Of a stretch of DNA of 64,000 bases, positions 42,856-50,740 are shown piece by piece (the stretch's first letter is position 1; each line of letters opens with the position of its first letter). The DNA lies in NCBI RefSeq assembly GCF_000166195.2, contig NZ_CM001403.1, forward strand, positions 5,226,432 through 5,290,431, given 5' to 3'. Source of the DNA: Mucilaginibacter paludis DSM 18603. Its GTDB lineage: Bacteria > Bacteroidota > Bacteroidia > Sphingobacteriales > Sphingobacteriaceae. The notes under the pieces were generated by a model. The model worked only from the letters and a program-made list of their open reading frames with translations. It was not told the origin of the DNA and did no database searches. A program made the translations under genes and the position numbers.

Positions 42856-42916
42856 CATTTGATATTAGTAAACAAAAAGCCGGCAATGCCGGCTTTTTGT
42901 TTACTAATATCAAATG
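42856..42916 (+). terminator. Very long perfect terminator hairpin after glgB
   Basis: A 29-bp perfect stem (42856-42884 with 42888-42916) with a 3-base loop AAT. The GC core AGCCGGC is flanked by A and T runs, so the hairpin can terminate in both directions. It starts 3 bp after the glgB stop codon. Confidence 0.85.
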
Positions 42917-42999
42917 GTGATTTTTAGCTTATGCCTTGTAAAAAGGGGATAATTTAATGAGCTCAAAAGCGTAATTTTAAATCGTAATCCTATAGCTCT

Positions 43000-44073
43000 A
43001 TGTTCCCTTTTCTAATCAGGTTGAAAGTTGTGCTTCCAAGTATGGTATTGTGTTTATATGTGTCAATTACATTTGCACAGACTGATCAATATCCACCGGC
43101 AGCCCAGGTGGCTACCGACTTTCACCGAATGTTGGACAGACCAAAGGTGAACCCCAGGCCACATTTTAAGTCGATAATTACCGACTCTGCCATAGTTGAG
43201 AAAGGGAGTATCTACAGCGAGCAGGATGAGCAAGTACCTATCCTGATTTATAAGCCTCTTACTAAAGCAAAAAATTTTCCGGTGGTTATTGTGCTGCATA
43301 GCACCGGAGGTAGTAAAGATGGCCGCGAAATAAAAAACATACTTTATCAGCTAACCAGAAAAGGAATAATGGGCGTGGCAATTGATGCTCGTTATCATGG
43401 AGCGCGTATTCCAGGTGGAGCACATGGCTCGAAAGAATATGTTGAAGCAGCCACCCAGGCCTGGGAAAATACAGAGCCGGCTAAGCAACCCCATCCCTTT
43501 TTGTGGGACACCGCTTATGATCTGTGGCGCTTAACTGATTACTTAGTTACCCGCGCCGATGTGCAGCCCAAGCGTATCGGCATGACGGGTATTTCCATGG
43601 GTGGGATAGAAACCTGGATGGCCGCATCTGTTGATGCCCGGATAAAGGTTGCCGTACTGGATATTGCCGCGCAAAGTTTTAATTGGAGCCTGGAAAATAA
43701 TCGTTGGCAGGGGCGCGCCCGTACCATACAAGCCACACATTTAAGGGCCGCAAAAGATTTGGGCGATACGGTTTTAAATCAAAAAAATGTGAAAGCTGTT
43801 TGGGATAAATTGCTGCCCGGAATTACAGAAGAGTTTGATTGCCCGTCGATGCTCCGTTTGTTTGCACCAAGGCCGCTGCTGGTGTTAAGTACCGAAAAAG
43901 ATGCCAATTGCCCGCTGCCCGGCGCTCAAATAGCATTTGAATCGGCAAGAGTAGCTTATACGGCGGTGAATGCGGAAAAGAAATTGAAAATGGATATCGC
44001 AGTTAACCAACCCCACCGGGCTACACCGGAGCACATGAAAATGTTAGTTGACTGGTTTGTGAGATGGTTGTGA
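43000..44073 (+). CDS. Secreted alpha/beta-hydrolase (acetyl-xylan esterase/dienelactone hydrolase-like)
   Basis: 357 residues with a signal peptide ending near ITFAQ. The alpha/beta hydrolase fold shows VVIVLHSTGGSKDG (oxyanion region), the nucleophile Ser in MTGISMGGIET, the acid in RPLLVLSTEKDANCP and His in NQPHRATPEHMK near the C-terminus. Such proteins deacetylate or de-esterify carbohydrates outside the cytoplasm. It follows glgB in the same direction but behind a strong terminator, so it is a separate transcript. The substrate is unknown. Confidence 0.83.
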   Translation: MFPFLIRLKVVLPSMVLCLYVSITFAQTDQYPPAAQVATDFHRMLDRPKVNPRPHFKSIITDSAIVEKGSIYSEQDEQVPILIYKPLTKAKNFPVVIVLHSTGGSKDGREIKNILYQLTRKGIMGVAIDARYHGARIPGGAHGSKEYVEAATQAWENTEPAKQPHPFLWDTAYDLWRLTDYLVTRADVQPKRIGMTGISMGGIETWMAASVDARIKVAVLDIAAQSFNWSLENNRWQGRARTIQATHLRAAKDLGDTVLNQKNVKAVWDKLLPGITEEFDCPSMLRLFAPRPLLVLSTEKDANCPLPGAQIAFESARVAYTAVNAEKKLKMDIAVNQPHRATPEHMKMLVDWFVRWL

Positions 44074-44130
44074 AATGAGGGTGATTGCTCATGTGAAATT
44101 GTATCGCTTCTAAGAGGCAAAATATTCTTT

Positions 44131-44245
44131 TCCCAAGTCGGTGTCCCCACCGACTTTAGCCCGGCGGTTTCTCAAGCCCGGCGGTTTCCCCATTCCCAAG
44201 CCCTTCCCCAAGTCGGTGTCCCCACCGACTTTACCACGGCGGTTT
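44131..44245. repeat. REP hairpins downstream of the RAYT (two copies)
   Basis: GTCGGTG-TCCC-CACCGAC occurs at 44137-44154 and 44212-44229, each preceded by CCCCAA or TCCCAA and followed by TTTA and a GGCGGTTT tail. Between them AGCCCGGCGGTTT is repeated twice (44158-44187). Confidence 0.85.
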
Positions 44246-44764
44246 TTAAAATATATCCCTATAATCCGTTAACCAGTTAAACCGATCATCGTCTTTTTCA
44301 TAAAAAGAGCATGAAGAGAACTCGTAGTCGTTTGGATCATCAACCAGCGACCAATGGCTTTGCAGCGGATTATGATGAATATAATCCAATTTTTGTTCGC
44401 ATATTTCTCGGCTGAATATTTCAATTGGCAAGGCATTACGTTGCCAGAACTGATAATCCCGGCTATTACGCTCAACCTTGAATGATTCTAATAATAAGTC
44501 GGTTTTGCGTAACTCGTGTAAAAATTGGTGCCCGGTAAATTTCATGAAACTCACGTATGGCATTTCTTTACCATTTATGGCTATGTTTTCAAATAGCAGG
44601 TGTATGTGATTTGGCATGATAACGAATCCGTATACTTTAATCTTTTTATTCTCGACAAGAAATTTCAGGCTATTTAAAACGAAGAGCTTGAATTTTTCAG
44701 GTCCTAAAAGTTTTTTCCAATGGAGTATGGTTGCTGTGTAGAAATATACGGTATCTAATTCCAT
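44246..44764 (-). CDS. REP-associated tyrosine transposase (RAYT, IS200/IS605-like)
   Basis: 172 residues from ATG 44764 (MELDTVYFYTATILHW). The HUH motif is GFVIMPNHIHLLF and the presumed catalytic Tyr lies in LDYIHHNPLQSHW, both diagnostic of Y1-type RAYTs. These enzymes nick and join single-stranded REP hairpins. Longer frames upstream (to 45019) translate REP repeats and are not used. REP hairpins flank the gene: two downstream, and three inverted plus one direct upstream. Frame and motifs are intact, so the protein may be functional. Confidence 0.9.
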   Translation of the reverse strand: MELDTVYFYTATILHWKKLLGPEKFKLFVLNSLKFLVENKKIKVYGFVIMPNHIHLLFENIAINGKEMPYVSFMKFTGHQFLHELRKTDLLLESFKVERNSRDYQFWQRNALPIEIFSREICEQKLDYIHHNPLQSHWSLVDDPNDYEFSSCSFYEKDDDRFNWLTDYRDIF

Positions 44765-44817
44765 CTGATTAAGATGGCGATTTCTTATGGCAAATGCAAT
44801 TTTTCTGAATGGAAAGT

Positions 44818-45078
44818 AATCGGTGGGGACACCGACTACGGCGAGTTGTGTTGTACCTGGGATGAAAAGACTGCCTGAGAAAATCTGCAATGTGGAAGAC
44901 GGGAAGTCGTCGGTGAGGACACCGACTGCGGCGGGGGATACGTGGCATGAAAAGCTGCCTGGGAAAGATTTGCAAATGTGAAAGATGTGAAATCGTCGGT
45001 GAGGACACCGACTACCCAACAGGTTAGTTTAAACTCCCCAGATCCACTTTTTCCCCAAGTCGGTGTCCCCACCGACTT
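44818..45078. repeat. REP array upstream of the RAYT with tandem 86-90-bp unit
   Basis: REP stems TCGGTG/CACCGA occur at 44820-44835, 44910-44925 and 44996-45011, read as GTCGGTGTCC on the minus strand, and a direct-orientation copy lies at 45059-45076. The first two are each followed by a related 65-70-bp spacer (ATGAAAAG...CTGCCTG...GAAA), making a tandem unit of about 90 and 86 bp. Confidence 0.85.
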
Positions 45079-45089
45079 TACCTACCCCA

Positions 45090-45119
45090 AAACAACAAAG
45101 CCGGCTATTAACCGGCTTT
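45090..45119 (-). terminator. Terminator after gap
   Basis: On the minus strand AAAGCCGG (45119-45112) pairs with CCGGCTTT (45104-45097) around a 7-base loop and is followed by GTTGTTTT. Confidence 0.75.
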
Positions 45120-45143
45120 ATCTATCAATAATATATTCTGTAA

Positions 45144-46139
45144 TTATAACTTACCAACTTCCTGAACCATATCGATCAGTTTGTTTGAATAGCCCCATTC
45201 GTTATCGTACCATGATACCACTTTTACAAAGTTATCATTCAGCGCTATGCCGGCTTTGGCATCAAATATCGAAGTGCGTGCATCGCCTTTAAAATCTTCA
45301 GATACTACGTCATCTTCGGTATAGCCTAAAATGCCTTTTAATTCGCCTTCAGAAGCATCTTTCATGGCTTTTTTAATTTGCTCGTAGGTAGCACCTTTTT
45401 TCAGGCGTACGGTTAAGTCAACCACAGATACGTCGGCAACCGGAACACGGAATGACATACCGGTTAATTTACCTTTTAACTCAGGGATTACTAATGTTAC
45501 CGCTTTAGCAGCACCGGTTGATGATGGGATGATGTTTTGGTAAGCACCACGGCCACCTCTCCAGTCTTTAGCTGATGGGCTATCTACTGTTTTTTGAGTA
45601 GCTGTTACAGCGTGTACAGTGCTCATTAAGCCTTCTTCAATACCAAAGCTATCGTTCAATACTTTAGCGATAGGGGCAAGGCAGTTAGTAGTACACGAAG
45701 CGTTAGATACGATAGTATCTTCAGCAGTTAACAATTTGTGATTAACACCCATTACAAATGTTGGGGTATCATCCTTTGCAGGGGCACTCATCACTACTTT
45801 TTTAGCACCGGCGTCAATGTGTTTTTGTGCGGTTTCTTTAGTTAAAAATAAGCCAGTTGATTCGATGATCACCTCGGCGCCTACTTCTCCCCATTTTAAA
45901 TTTGCAGGATCTTTTTCTGCAGTTACACGGATGGTTTTACCGTTTACAACTAAATGGCCACCTTCTACAGCAATAGTTCCTTTAAAAGGACCATGAGTTG
46001 AATCGTATTTTAACATGTAAGCCATGTAATCAGGCTCAACTAAGTCATTAATACCAACAATTTCAATATCGGCTCTTTCAATAGCTGCTCTAAAAGCTAA
46101 ACGACCAATACGGCCAAATCCGTTAATTCCTATTTTCAT
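45144..46139 (-). CDS. gap: Glyceraldehyde-3-phosphate dehydrogenase
   Basis: 331 residues. It oxidises glyceraldehyde 3-phosphate with NAD and phosphate. The N-terminal Rossmann motif is KIGINGFGRIGRLAFRAA, the catalytic Cys is in SNASCTTNCLAP, and HAVTATQKTVDSPS, WRGGRGAYQNIIPS and WYDNEWGYS complete the fold. It is last in the pfkA, BadF-like, gap order: gap starts 9 bp after the BadF-like stop, and pfkA ends 4 bp before the BadF-like start. Confidence 0.98.
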   Translation of the reverse strand: MKIGINGFGRIGRLAFRAAIERADIEIVGINDLVEPDYMAYMLKYDSTHGPFKGTIAVEGGHLVVNGKTIRVTAEKDPANLKWGEVGAEVIIESTGLFLTKETAQKHIDAGAKKVVMSAPAKDDTPTFVMGVNHKLLTAEDTIVSNASCTTNCLAPIAKVLNDSFGIEEGLMSTVHAVTATQKTVDSPSAKDWRGGRGAYQNIIPSSTGAAKAVTLVIPELKGKLTGMSFRVPVADVSVVDLTVRLKKGATYEQIKKAMKDASEGELKGILGYTEDDVVSEDFKGDARTSIFDAKAGIALNDNFVKVVSWYDNEWGYSNKLIDMVQEVGKL

Positions 46140-46147
46140 GATTTTTT

Positions 46148-46996
46148 CTAATTTTTATTTGAGTAATATTTTAATAAGTTATTGATAGGTTCTTTAATAA
46201 TGTTGCTTACTGTAATGTTGAGTTCTGCAGCAGTTTCAAGCAAATAATCCTGAAATTCGGCTGCTACAGTGCCCGTGAAAAATACAGGGGCGCTGGGTTC
46301 ATCTTGTAATAAGGGCGTAACATAATTAGTGATGAATTTTTTAAATCCCGCTTTGATCTGGTTTTTGATATACACGTCTTCCCGGTTTTCAGAATAGAAA
46401 TCTGTGAACGAACTCAGGAAAAGTGCTGGATGTGGCTGACGGTACACTTTCTCTAATATTTGTTTCCTGTCGTAATCATAACGCCGGGTGAACCTTTTTG
46501 TTATGGTTACCGGCAAGGTTTCGTTCATGAAATTCTTGAGTAAGGTTTTACCTAACCAGTTTGCCGAGCCCTCATCGGCTAAAATATAACCTAAACCGTA
46601 GTTATTTGGTTTTATTTTTTTACCGTCATAAAACGCGGCGTTGCTGCCACTTCCCAAAATACAAACAATGCCTTTTTTTTCTTTGCAGGTAGCTATGGCC
46701 GCGCCTAATACGTCGTGTTCTACAAAAATCCGAGCATTTTTAAAAAATGTGGCTAAGCTATTGCTCACCATCCCGATCCTTTCCGGAGATGAAGCTCCTG
46801 CGGCAAAAAAGTATATTTTTTTTATTTCTTCGGCGTGATGTATGAGGTTGATATTTTTATTGAGTAGCTGAAGGATGAATTTTTCATCATTTAAATAAGG
46901 ATTGATGCCCTGAGTTTTGAAGGTAGCCACAGTTTTATCCTTGACGGCCAGGCGCCAGTCAGCAAAATGTGAACCGCTGTAAACTACTGCAATCAT
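46148..46996 (-). CDS. BadF/BcrAD-fold protein lacking the phosphate-1 motif (probable pseudokinase)
   Basis: 282 residues, aligning over its length with the intact BadF-type kinase at 48995. The phosphate-2-type element GSGSN is kept (ILGSGSNAAFYDG), and LADEGSANWLG matches the later GDEGSG motif. The first motif, DGGSTKT in the paralog, reads YSGSHFADW: the metal-binding Asp and the Thr-Lys-Thr are lost. Sugar phosphorylation is therefore doubtful and a regulatory or binding role is possible. It is embedded between pfkA and gap with gaps of 4 and 8 bp, so it is co-expressed with glycolysis. Confidence 0.75.
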   Translation of the reverse strand: MIAVVYSGSHFADWRLAVKDKTVATFKTQGINPYLNDEKFILQLLNKNINLIHHAEEIKKIYFFAAGASSPERIGMVSNSLATFFKNARIFVEHDVLGAAIATCKEKKGIVCILGSGSNAAFYDGKKIKPNNYGLGYILADEGSANWLGKTLLKNFMNETLPVTITKRFTRRYDYDRKQILEKVYRQPHPALFLSSFTDFYSENREDVYIKNQIKAGFKKFITNYVTPLLQDEPSAPVFFTGTVAAEFQDYLLETAAELNITVSNIIKEPINNLLKYYSNKN

Positions 46997-47000
46997 TTAA

Positions 47001-47981
47001 TTAAATTGATAATACCTTAACCATCTCCATCAAATCGTCTTCCAGTTTAAATTCGTGGTTGGTTAATGCTTCTTCCAGTTCGGTTAACACTATTGAATTG
47101 CCGCGCAGGCCAACCATTTTCTGACTTTCGCCCCTTAATAAGGCGTTCACTGCTGCGTAACCCAACCTGCTGCCTAAAATACGATCGAAGCTGCTGGGGC
47201 TTCCGCCGCGTTGCAAGTGGCCTAAGATAGTAACTTTAGTGTGATATGATTTAATCCGGTCCTTAACTATTTTGGCAATATCATATGCGCCGCCGTGGTG
47301 ATCGCCTTCGGCAACAATCACGATGCTTGATGATTTATTGGGTGAACTTTCCAGATCATTGATCAGGTCGTCAAGCGCGGTTTCGGTCTCCGGCAGCATA
47401 ATCGCTTCGGCACCTCCGGCAATACCGGCCCTTAAAGCAATGCAACCCGCATCTCGGCCCATCACCTCAACAAAAAACAAGCGGTCGTGCGAGTCTGCGG
47501 TATCCCTTATCTTATCCAAAGCCTCAATAACGGTATTAGTTGCGGTATCGAAGCCCAGGGTATAATCAGTTCCGTAAAGGTCGTTATCAATAGTACCTGG
47601 TACGCCCATTACAGCAATATCGGGGTATCTTTTTGAGAAACGCAATGCGCCGGTAAACGTTCCGTCGCCGCCTATAACCACCAATGCGTCAATTTCGCGC
47701 TCCTTTAAATTTCGGTAAGCAATTTCCTGGCCCTCATCGGTTTTAAATGGCATGCAGCGCGCCGTTTTTAAAATTGTTCCACCAAGATGTAATATATTAC
47801 TCACCGAGCGGGTTTTCATTTCGTACATGTTGTTGTCTATAAGTCCCTGATAGCCCTGCATAACGCCAAAGGCTTCTTTATTGTTATAGATCGCTGTGCG
47901 TACTACTGCACGGATGCAGGGGTTCATACCGGGCGCGTCACCACCTGACGTTAAAACAGCTATTTTCCGGATATTTTGCAT
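47001..47981 (-). CDS. pfkA: ATP-dependent 6-phosphofructokinase
   Basis: 326 residues from ATG 47981 (MQNIRKIAVLTSGGDAPGMN). The frame opens at a TTG two codons earlier, but the ATG matches family starts. The catalytic and binding blocks are GGDGTFTGA, GVPGTIDNDLYGTDYTLGFDTA and LGHLQRGGSPSSFDR. It phosphorylates fructose 6-phosphate to the 1,6-bisphosphate and is the committed step of glycolysis. It is first in the pfkA, pseudokinase, gap operon. A palindrome GTGTAA-AAC-TTACAC lies 36 bp upstream, between it and the Nudix regulator. Confidence 0.97.
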   Translation of the reverse strand: MQNIRKIAVLTSGGDAPGMNPCIRAVVRTAIYNNKEAFGVMQGYQGLIDNNMYEMKTRSVSNILHLGGTILKTARCMPFKTDEGQEIAYRNLKEREIDALVVIGGDGTFTGALRFSKRYPDIAVMGVPGTIDNDLYGTDYTLGFDTATNTVIEALDKIRDTADSHDRLFFVEVMGRDAGCIALRAGIAGGAEAIMLPETETALDDLINDLESSPNKSSSIVIVAEGDHHGGAYDIAKIVKDRIKSYHTKVTILGHLQRGGSPSSFDRILGSRLGYAAVNALLRGESQKMVGLRGNSIVLTELEEALTNHEFKLEDDLMEMVKVLSI

Positions 47982-48016
47982 GGGCAATTGGCTTATTAAA
48001 GATAAGCGAAGATACT

Positions 48017-48031
48017 GTGTAAAACTTACAC
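48017..48031. promoter_or_regulatory. Palindrome between pfkA and the Nudix regulator
   Basis: GTGTAA-AAC-TTACAC, 6-3-6, located 36 bp before the pfkA start and 79 bp before the divergent regulator. It could serve both promoters; a role as operator of the neighbouring regulator is inference. Confidence 0.5.
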
Positions 48032-48109
48032 TATGTAAATTTATTTTTTATTTTTTTTGAATGGAATTAACACTCTATATTTATTTTTTTTAATTAGAAC
48101 TAAAAGCTT

Positions 48110-48805
48110 TTGGAAACAGATCTACCTAAGTTTGATTCGGCGTTTTCTATCGACTTCGTAATTTTTGGATTTGAGGCCGGGGAACTGAAGGTTTTGTTGA
48201 TTGAACGAAACCAGGAACCATTTAATGATTGGTGGGCTTTGCCCGGCAACCTGGTAGAGAATAACGAAAGTTTAGATGATGCTGCTACGCGTATTTTGTT
48301 TGAACTTACGGGCTTTCGTGATATGCACATGGAGCAGTTTCATACCTTTGGTAGTGTTAACAGGCACCCTTTAGGCAGGGTAATTACGGTGGCTTATTAT
48401 GCATTGATCAGGATAATTGGCCAAAAGGAGATCAGGCCGGTTACCCAATATGCCAAGAAGGTAAGCTGGCATGCCATTAATGAGCTGCCGAAACTCGCGT
48501 TTGACCATGATGAGATATTTGAAAGCAGCATCCAGAAACTAAGGCGCAGGCTGGGCTATCAGCCCATTGCATTTGAGCTGTTGCCAGAAAAATTTACACT
48601 TACCCAATTGCAGCTGCTTTACGAAGCCATATTGAATAAAAAGCTTGATAAACGCAACTTTCGTAAAAAAATGTTGAGCTACGGCTTTTTAAAAGAACTG
48701 GATGAGAAACAAAAAGGTGTTTCGTACCGGGCGGCAAAGCTTTATAAATTTGATCGCCGTAAATATTTTAAGATATTCCAGAACGATTTGAACCTGGAAA
48801 GTTGA
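48110..48805 (+). CDS. Nudix-domain transcriptional regulator (NrtR/AraR-like)
   Basis: 231 residues: an N-terminal Nudix fold and a C-terminal winged helix (about 155-231). Start is a TTG at 48110; an in-frame stop lies at 48101 and no ATG occurs early, so the start is unusual but forced. The Nudix box reads ALPGNLVENNES then DDAATRILFELTGF: two of the three glutamates of REUxEE are Ile and Leu, so hydrolysis is unlikely. That is typical of Nudix regulators that sense sugars or ADP-ribose. It is divergent from pfkA and beside a BadF kinase, so a sugar-metabolism regulator is likely. Confidence 0.82.
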   Translation: METDLPKFDSAFSIDFVIFGFEAGELKVLLIERNQEPFNDWWALPGNLVENNESLDDAATRILFELTGFRDMHMEQFHTFGSVNRHPLGRVITVAYYALIRIIGQKEIRPVTQYAKKVSWHAINELPKLAFDHDEIFESSIQKLRRRLGYQPIAFELLPEKFTLTQLQLLYEAILNKKLDKRNFRKKMLSYGFLKELDEKQKGVSYRAAKLYKFDRRKYFKIFQNDLNLES

Positions 48806-48879
48806 TAGTTACTGATTTTAGATAGGCTTTTAATCGTCAGCGCTTTAATTGCTGTCAGTTCCGTTTCGGTGTTTGGGTA

Positions 48880-48918
48880 AATAAAAAAGCGATGAGGCTT
48901 GCTCATCGCTTTTTTATT
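48880..48918. terminator. Bidirectional terminator between Nudix regulator and BadF kinase
   Basis: A perfect 17-bp stem, AATAAAAAAGCGATGAG with CTCATCGCTTTTTTATT, and a 5-base loop, with T runs on either strand. Confidence 0.9.
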
Positions 48919-48994
48919 TTGTGGGGCGCCGCCTTAAAAAGTTTGTAAGTAAGGTTTTATAAAAGCCCTTCCTGGCTACTTATATGGCCGATGC

Positions 48995-49855
48995 TTATAA
49001 TTTGGTAGGGGCAAGTTCCAGGTGGTATTTAACCAGGTTGTCTATAGGCGAGCGTATAATGTTACCCATTACCATACCGTTTTCGGTTACTACCTCTTCC
49101 AGCACATTGCGGAAGTTATAGCCAACTGAACCAATACAGTTAAAAGTATAGTTTTGGTAATTGGGGTAATGGGTTACCAGGTTACGGAAAAAATCCTGGA
49201 ACGATGTTTTAACAAGGTTACGTGAATACTCGATATGAACGTTATTGTCGTAAACAAATTTACTGAAGCCTGCACAAAACCGGTTGGCTAATGGCTTGGT
49301 GTATACATTGTCAATAACATCGTCTGGCGTTAATTTATAGGTTTCCCAAAAAAGCTGACGCACAGGTTCTGGCATATAGCCACGTACATAATCTCCCAAA
49401 AGCTTTTTACCTATATAACAACCGCTGCCTTCGTCTCCTAAAATATAAGCTAACGAGTCAATGTTGTGTGTAATCTCTTTGCCGTTGTAAATGCAGGTAT
49501 TGGTACCTGTGCCCAAAATAGCAGCAAAGCCTTCATTGATACCCAATACCGCCCTGGCTGCCGCAAGTAAGTCGTGGCCTATGTTTATCCTGGCGTTAAC
49601 AAAAACCAGGCTCATGGCATCTTCAACTATTTTTTTCTTATCGTCAACGGAGCAACCTGCGCCGTAATAATTTACCTCCGTTATTTTTTCAATTTCCAGA
49701 TCGGTTGGTAGATTGTCCTTTAACGACTGAACAATATAAGCAGTACTCGAAAAGTAAGGATTATAACCCTCCGTGTTGAAAAGTATCTTTTTTTGTTCAT
49801 CGGTGATTAAACACCAGTTAGTTTTGGTTGAGCCGCCGTCGGCAATGATGATCAT
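48995..49855 (-). CDS. BadF/BadG/BcrA/BcrD-type sugar kinase
   Basis: 286 residues of the ASKHA superfamily. Phosphate-1 is IIIADGGSTKTNW with the metal-binding Asp, phosphate-2 ILGTGTNTCIYNG and adenosine-type segments near the C-terminus; LGDEGSGCYIGKKLLGDY is the conserved sugar-kinase loop. Relatives are N-acetylglucosamine or glucosamine kinases; other BadF-fold proteins activate dehydratases, but this one lacks their Fe-S cysteines. A perfect 8-7-8 palindrome is just upstream. It is the intact paralog of the pseudokinase at 46148. Confidence 0.85.
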   Translation of the reverse strand: MIIIADGGSTKTNWCLITDEQKKILFNTEGYNPYFSSTAYIVQSLKDNLPTDLEIEKITEVNYYGAGCSVDDKKKIVEDAMSLVFVNARINIGHDLLAAARAVLGINEGFAAILGTGTNTCIYNGKEITHNIDSLAYILGDEGSGCYIGKKLLGDYVRGYMPEPVRQLFWETYKLTPDDVIDNVYTKPLANRFCAGFSKFVYDNNVHIEYSRNLVKTSFQDFFRNLVTHYPNYQNYTFNCIGSVGYNFRNVLEEVVTENGMVMGNIIRSPIDNLVKYHLELAPTKL

Positions 49856-49896
49856 ATGAGCGTTAATTTAATAAGACCTTAAAAGTATGGTTTTAC

Positions 49897-49919
49897 TAAG
49901 TGTGAAAGAAACACTTAGC
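49897..49919. promoter_or_regulatory. Palindromic operator candidate before the BadF kinase
   Basis: CTAAGTGT-GAAAGAA-ACACTTAG is perfect over 8 bases per arm with a 7-base centre, located 42 bp upstream of the kinase ATG at 49855. The AGTGT/ACACT arms resemble the TTACAC/GTGTAA arms near pfkA. A dimeric repressor is expected; assignment to the Nudix regulator is inference. Confidence 0.55.
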
Positions 49920-50330
49920 AGATTAATTTTAGCGTGAAATTATTATTATTTTGCAATATGTGTGCGTAATTAATCGATTGGTAGTTAATTTGTTGATTAT
50001 CAGTATATAAATATAAAATGTTGTTTTTACGCTTATCGTTAAAAACGGACCTGTTGTTGTTTTAATCCCCTACCAACGACTCTTCTTTATTGTCATATTA
50101 ATGTCAGTTTGGTCAATTGGATTGAATTAGTTTATTTTCAGAAATAATGTTAAATTCATAATGAATTGAATTGTATTACACTTCCACTTTAAATTATTTA
50201 CTAATAATTAAGCCACTGGTTGCCATTTCGATACTTAACTTGAGCCCTATTAGGCATTTGTTATGAAACAAGGATCAGCTTTGTTCCGTTAACGTAAATA
50301 AAACCAATTTATAAATTAAAGGGGGCAAAC
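49920..50330. other. AT-rich intergenic region
   Basis: About 410 bp with no RNA gene or frame recognised before the microprotein start; several AT-rich direct words only. Confidence 0.4.
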
Positions 50331-50414
50331 ATGTTAGCATTAATTATAGTACTCGTAGTAGGTAATATTTTTCTTGGCATCTATCGTGCTGAAAATAGAA
50401 GGCACAGCCACTAA
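50331..50414 (+). CDS. 27-residue single-span membrane microprotein
   Basis: ATG 50331 to TAA 50412-50414 encodes MLALIIVLVVGNIFLGIYRA followed by the basic, histidine-containing tail ENRRHSH. The first 18 residues form a hydrophobic helix. An AAAGGGGGC purine-rich stretch lies 5-13 bases upstream and a hairpin-plus-T terminator 9 bp downstream, so this is a complete small transcription unit. The size recalls membrane microproteins such as KdpF, but no partner genes lie nearby. It is not recognised and is supported only by its layout. Confidence 0.55.
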   Translation: MLALIIVLVVGNIFLGIYRAENRRHSH

Positions 50415-50422
50415 TCAAAAAC

Positions 50423-50462
50423 AAAAAGGCTGTTTTTATATTTCATTGAAGCAGCTTTTTTG
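50423..50462 (+). terminator. Terminator of the microprotein gene
   Basis: AAAAAGGCTG pairs with CAGCTTTTTT (one G-U pair) around a 19-base AT-rich loop, followed by TTTTTT. Confidence 0.55.
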
Positions 50463-50740
50463 ATATCTTTTATTGATCGCCATGTGTTTGTTGATAGCGT
50501 TCAATATATGATGTGAGCCTTTATCTGGAAAGTTAAAATGGTGGTACCAACACCATTTTCGATTGTTTTTTATTCGTTTTATTGCTTCATTGGGTTTTTA
50601 ACCAAATACTTACCTGATTAATAGCGGTTAGGTATCGAAAATTTGATAAATTTGTTCAAAAAGTAAAACTATTTGTATCAACTGCAACTTAATTGACGTT
50701 ATGTTGTTTAGTACATAAGGTTAACTGAATTGAATAATTG
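50463..50740. other. AT-rich region before the TetR gene
   Basis: No frame or RNA structure recognised; presumably contains the tetR promoter, but no -33/-7 match stands out. Confidence 0.4.

Noticed and set aside
44765..45019. N-terminal extension of the RAYT frame to 45019 (84 extra codons)
   Set aside because: It translates the REP repeats and their spacers, giving repeated VGVLTDDF/VVGVPTDYF peptides, and family members start at the MELDTVYF position.
44131..45078. CRISPR array
   Set aside because: Repeats are palindromic REP hairpins in both orientations with similar, not unique, spacers, and no cas genes are present.
48995..49855. Benzoyl-CoA reductase/2-hydroxyacyl-CoA dehydratase activator
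   Set aside because: BadF/HgdC-type activators carry paired cysteines for a [4Fe-4S] cluster which are absent here, and the context is sugar metabolism.
50331..50414. KdpF potassium-transport subunit
   Set aside because: Size is similar but no kdpA/B/C genes are adjacent and the sequence does not resemble KdpF beyond being one hydrophobic helix.
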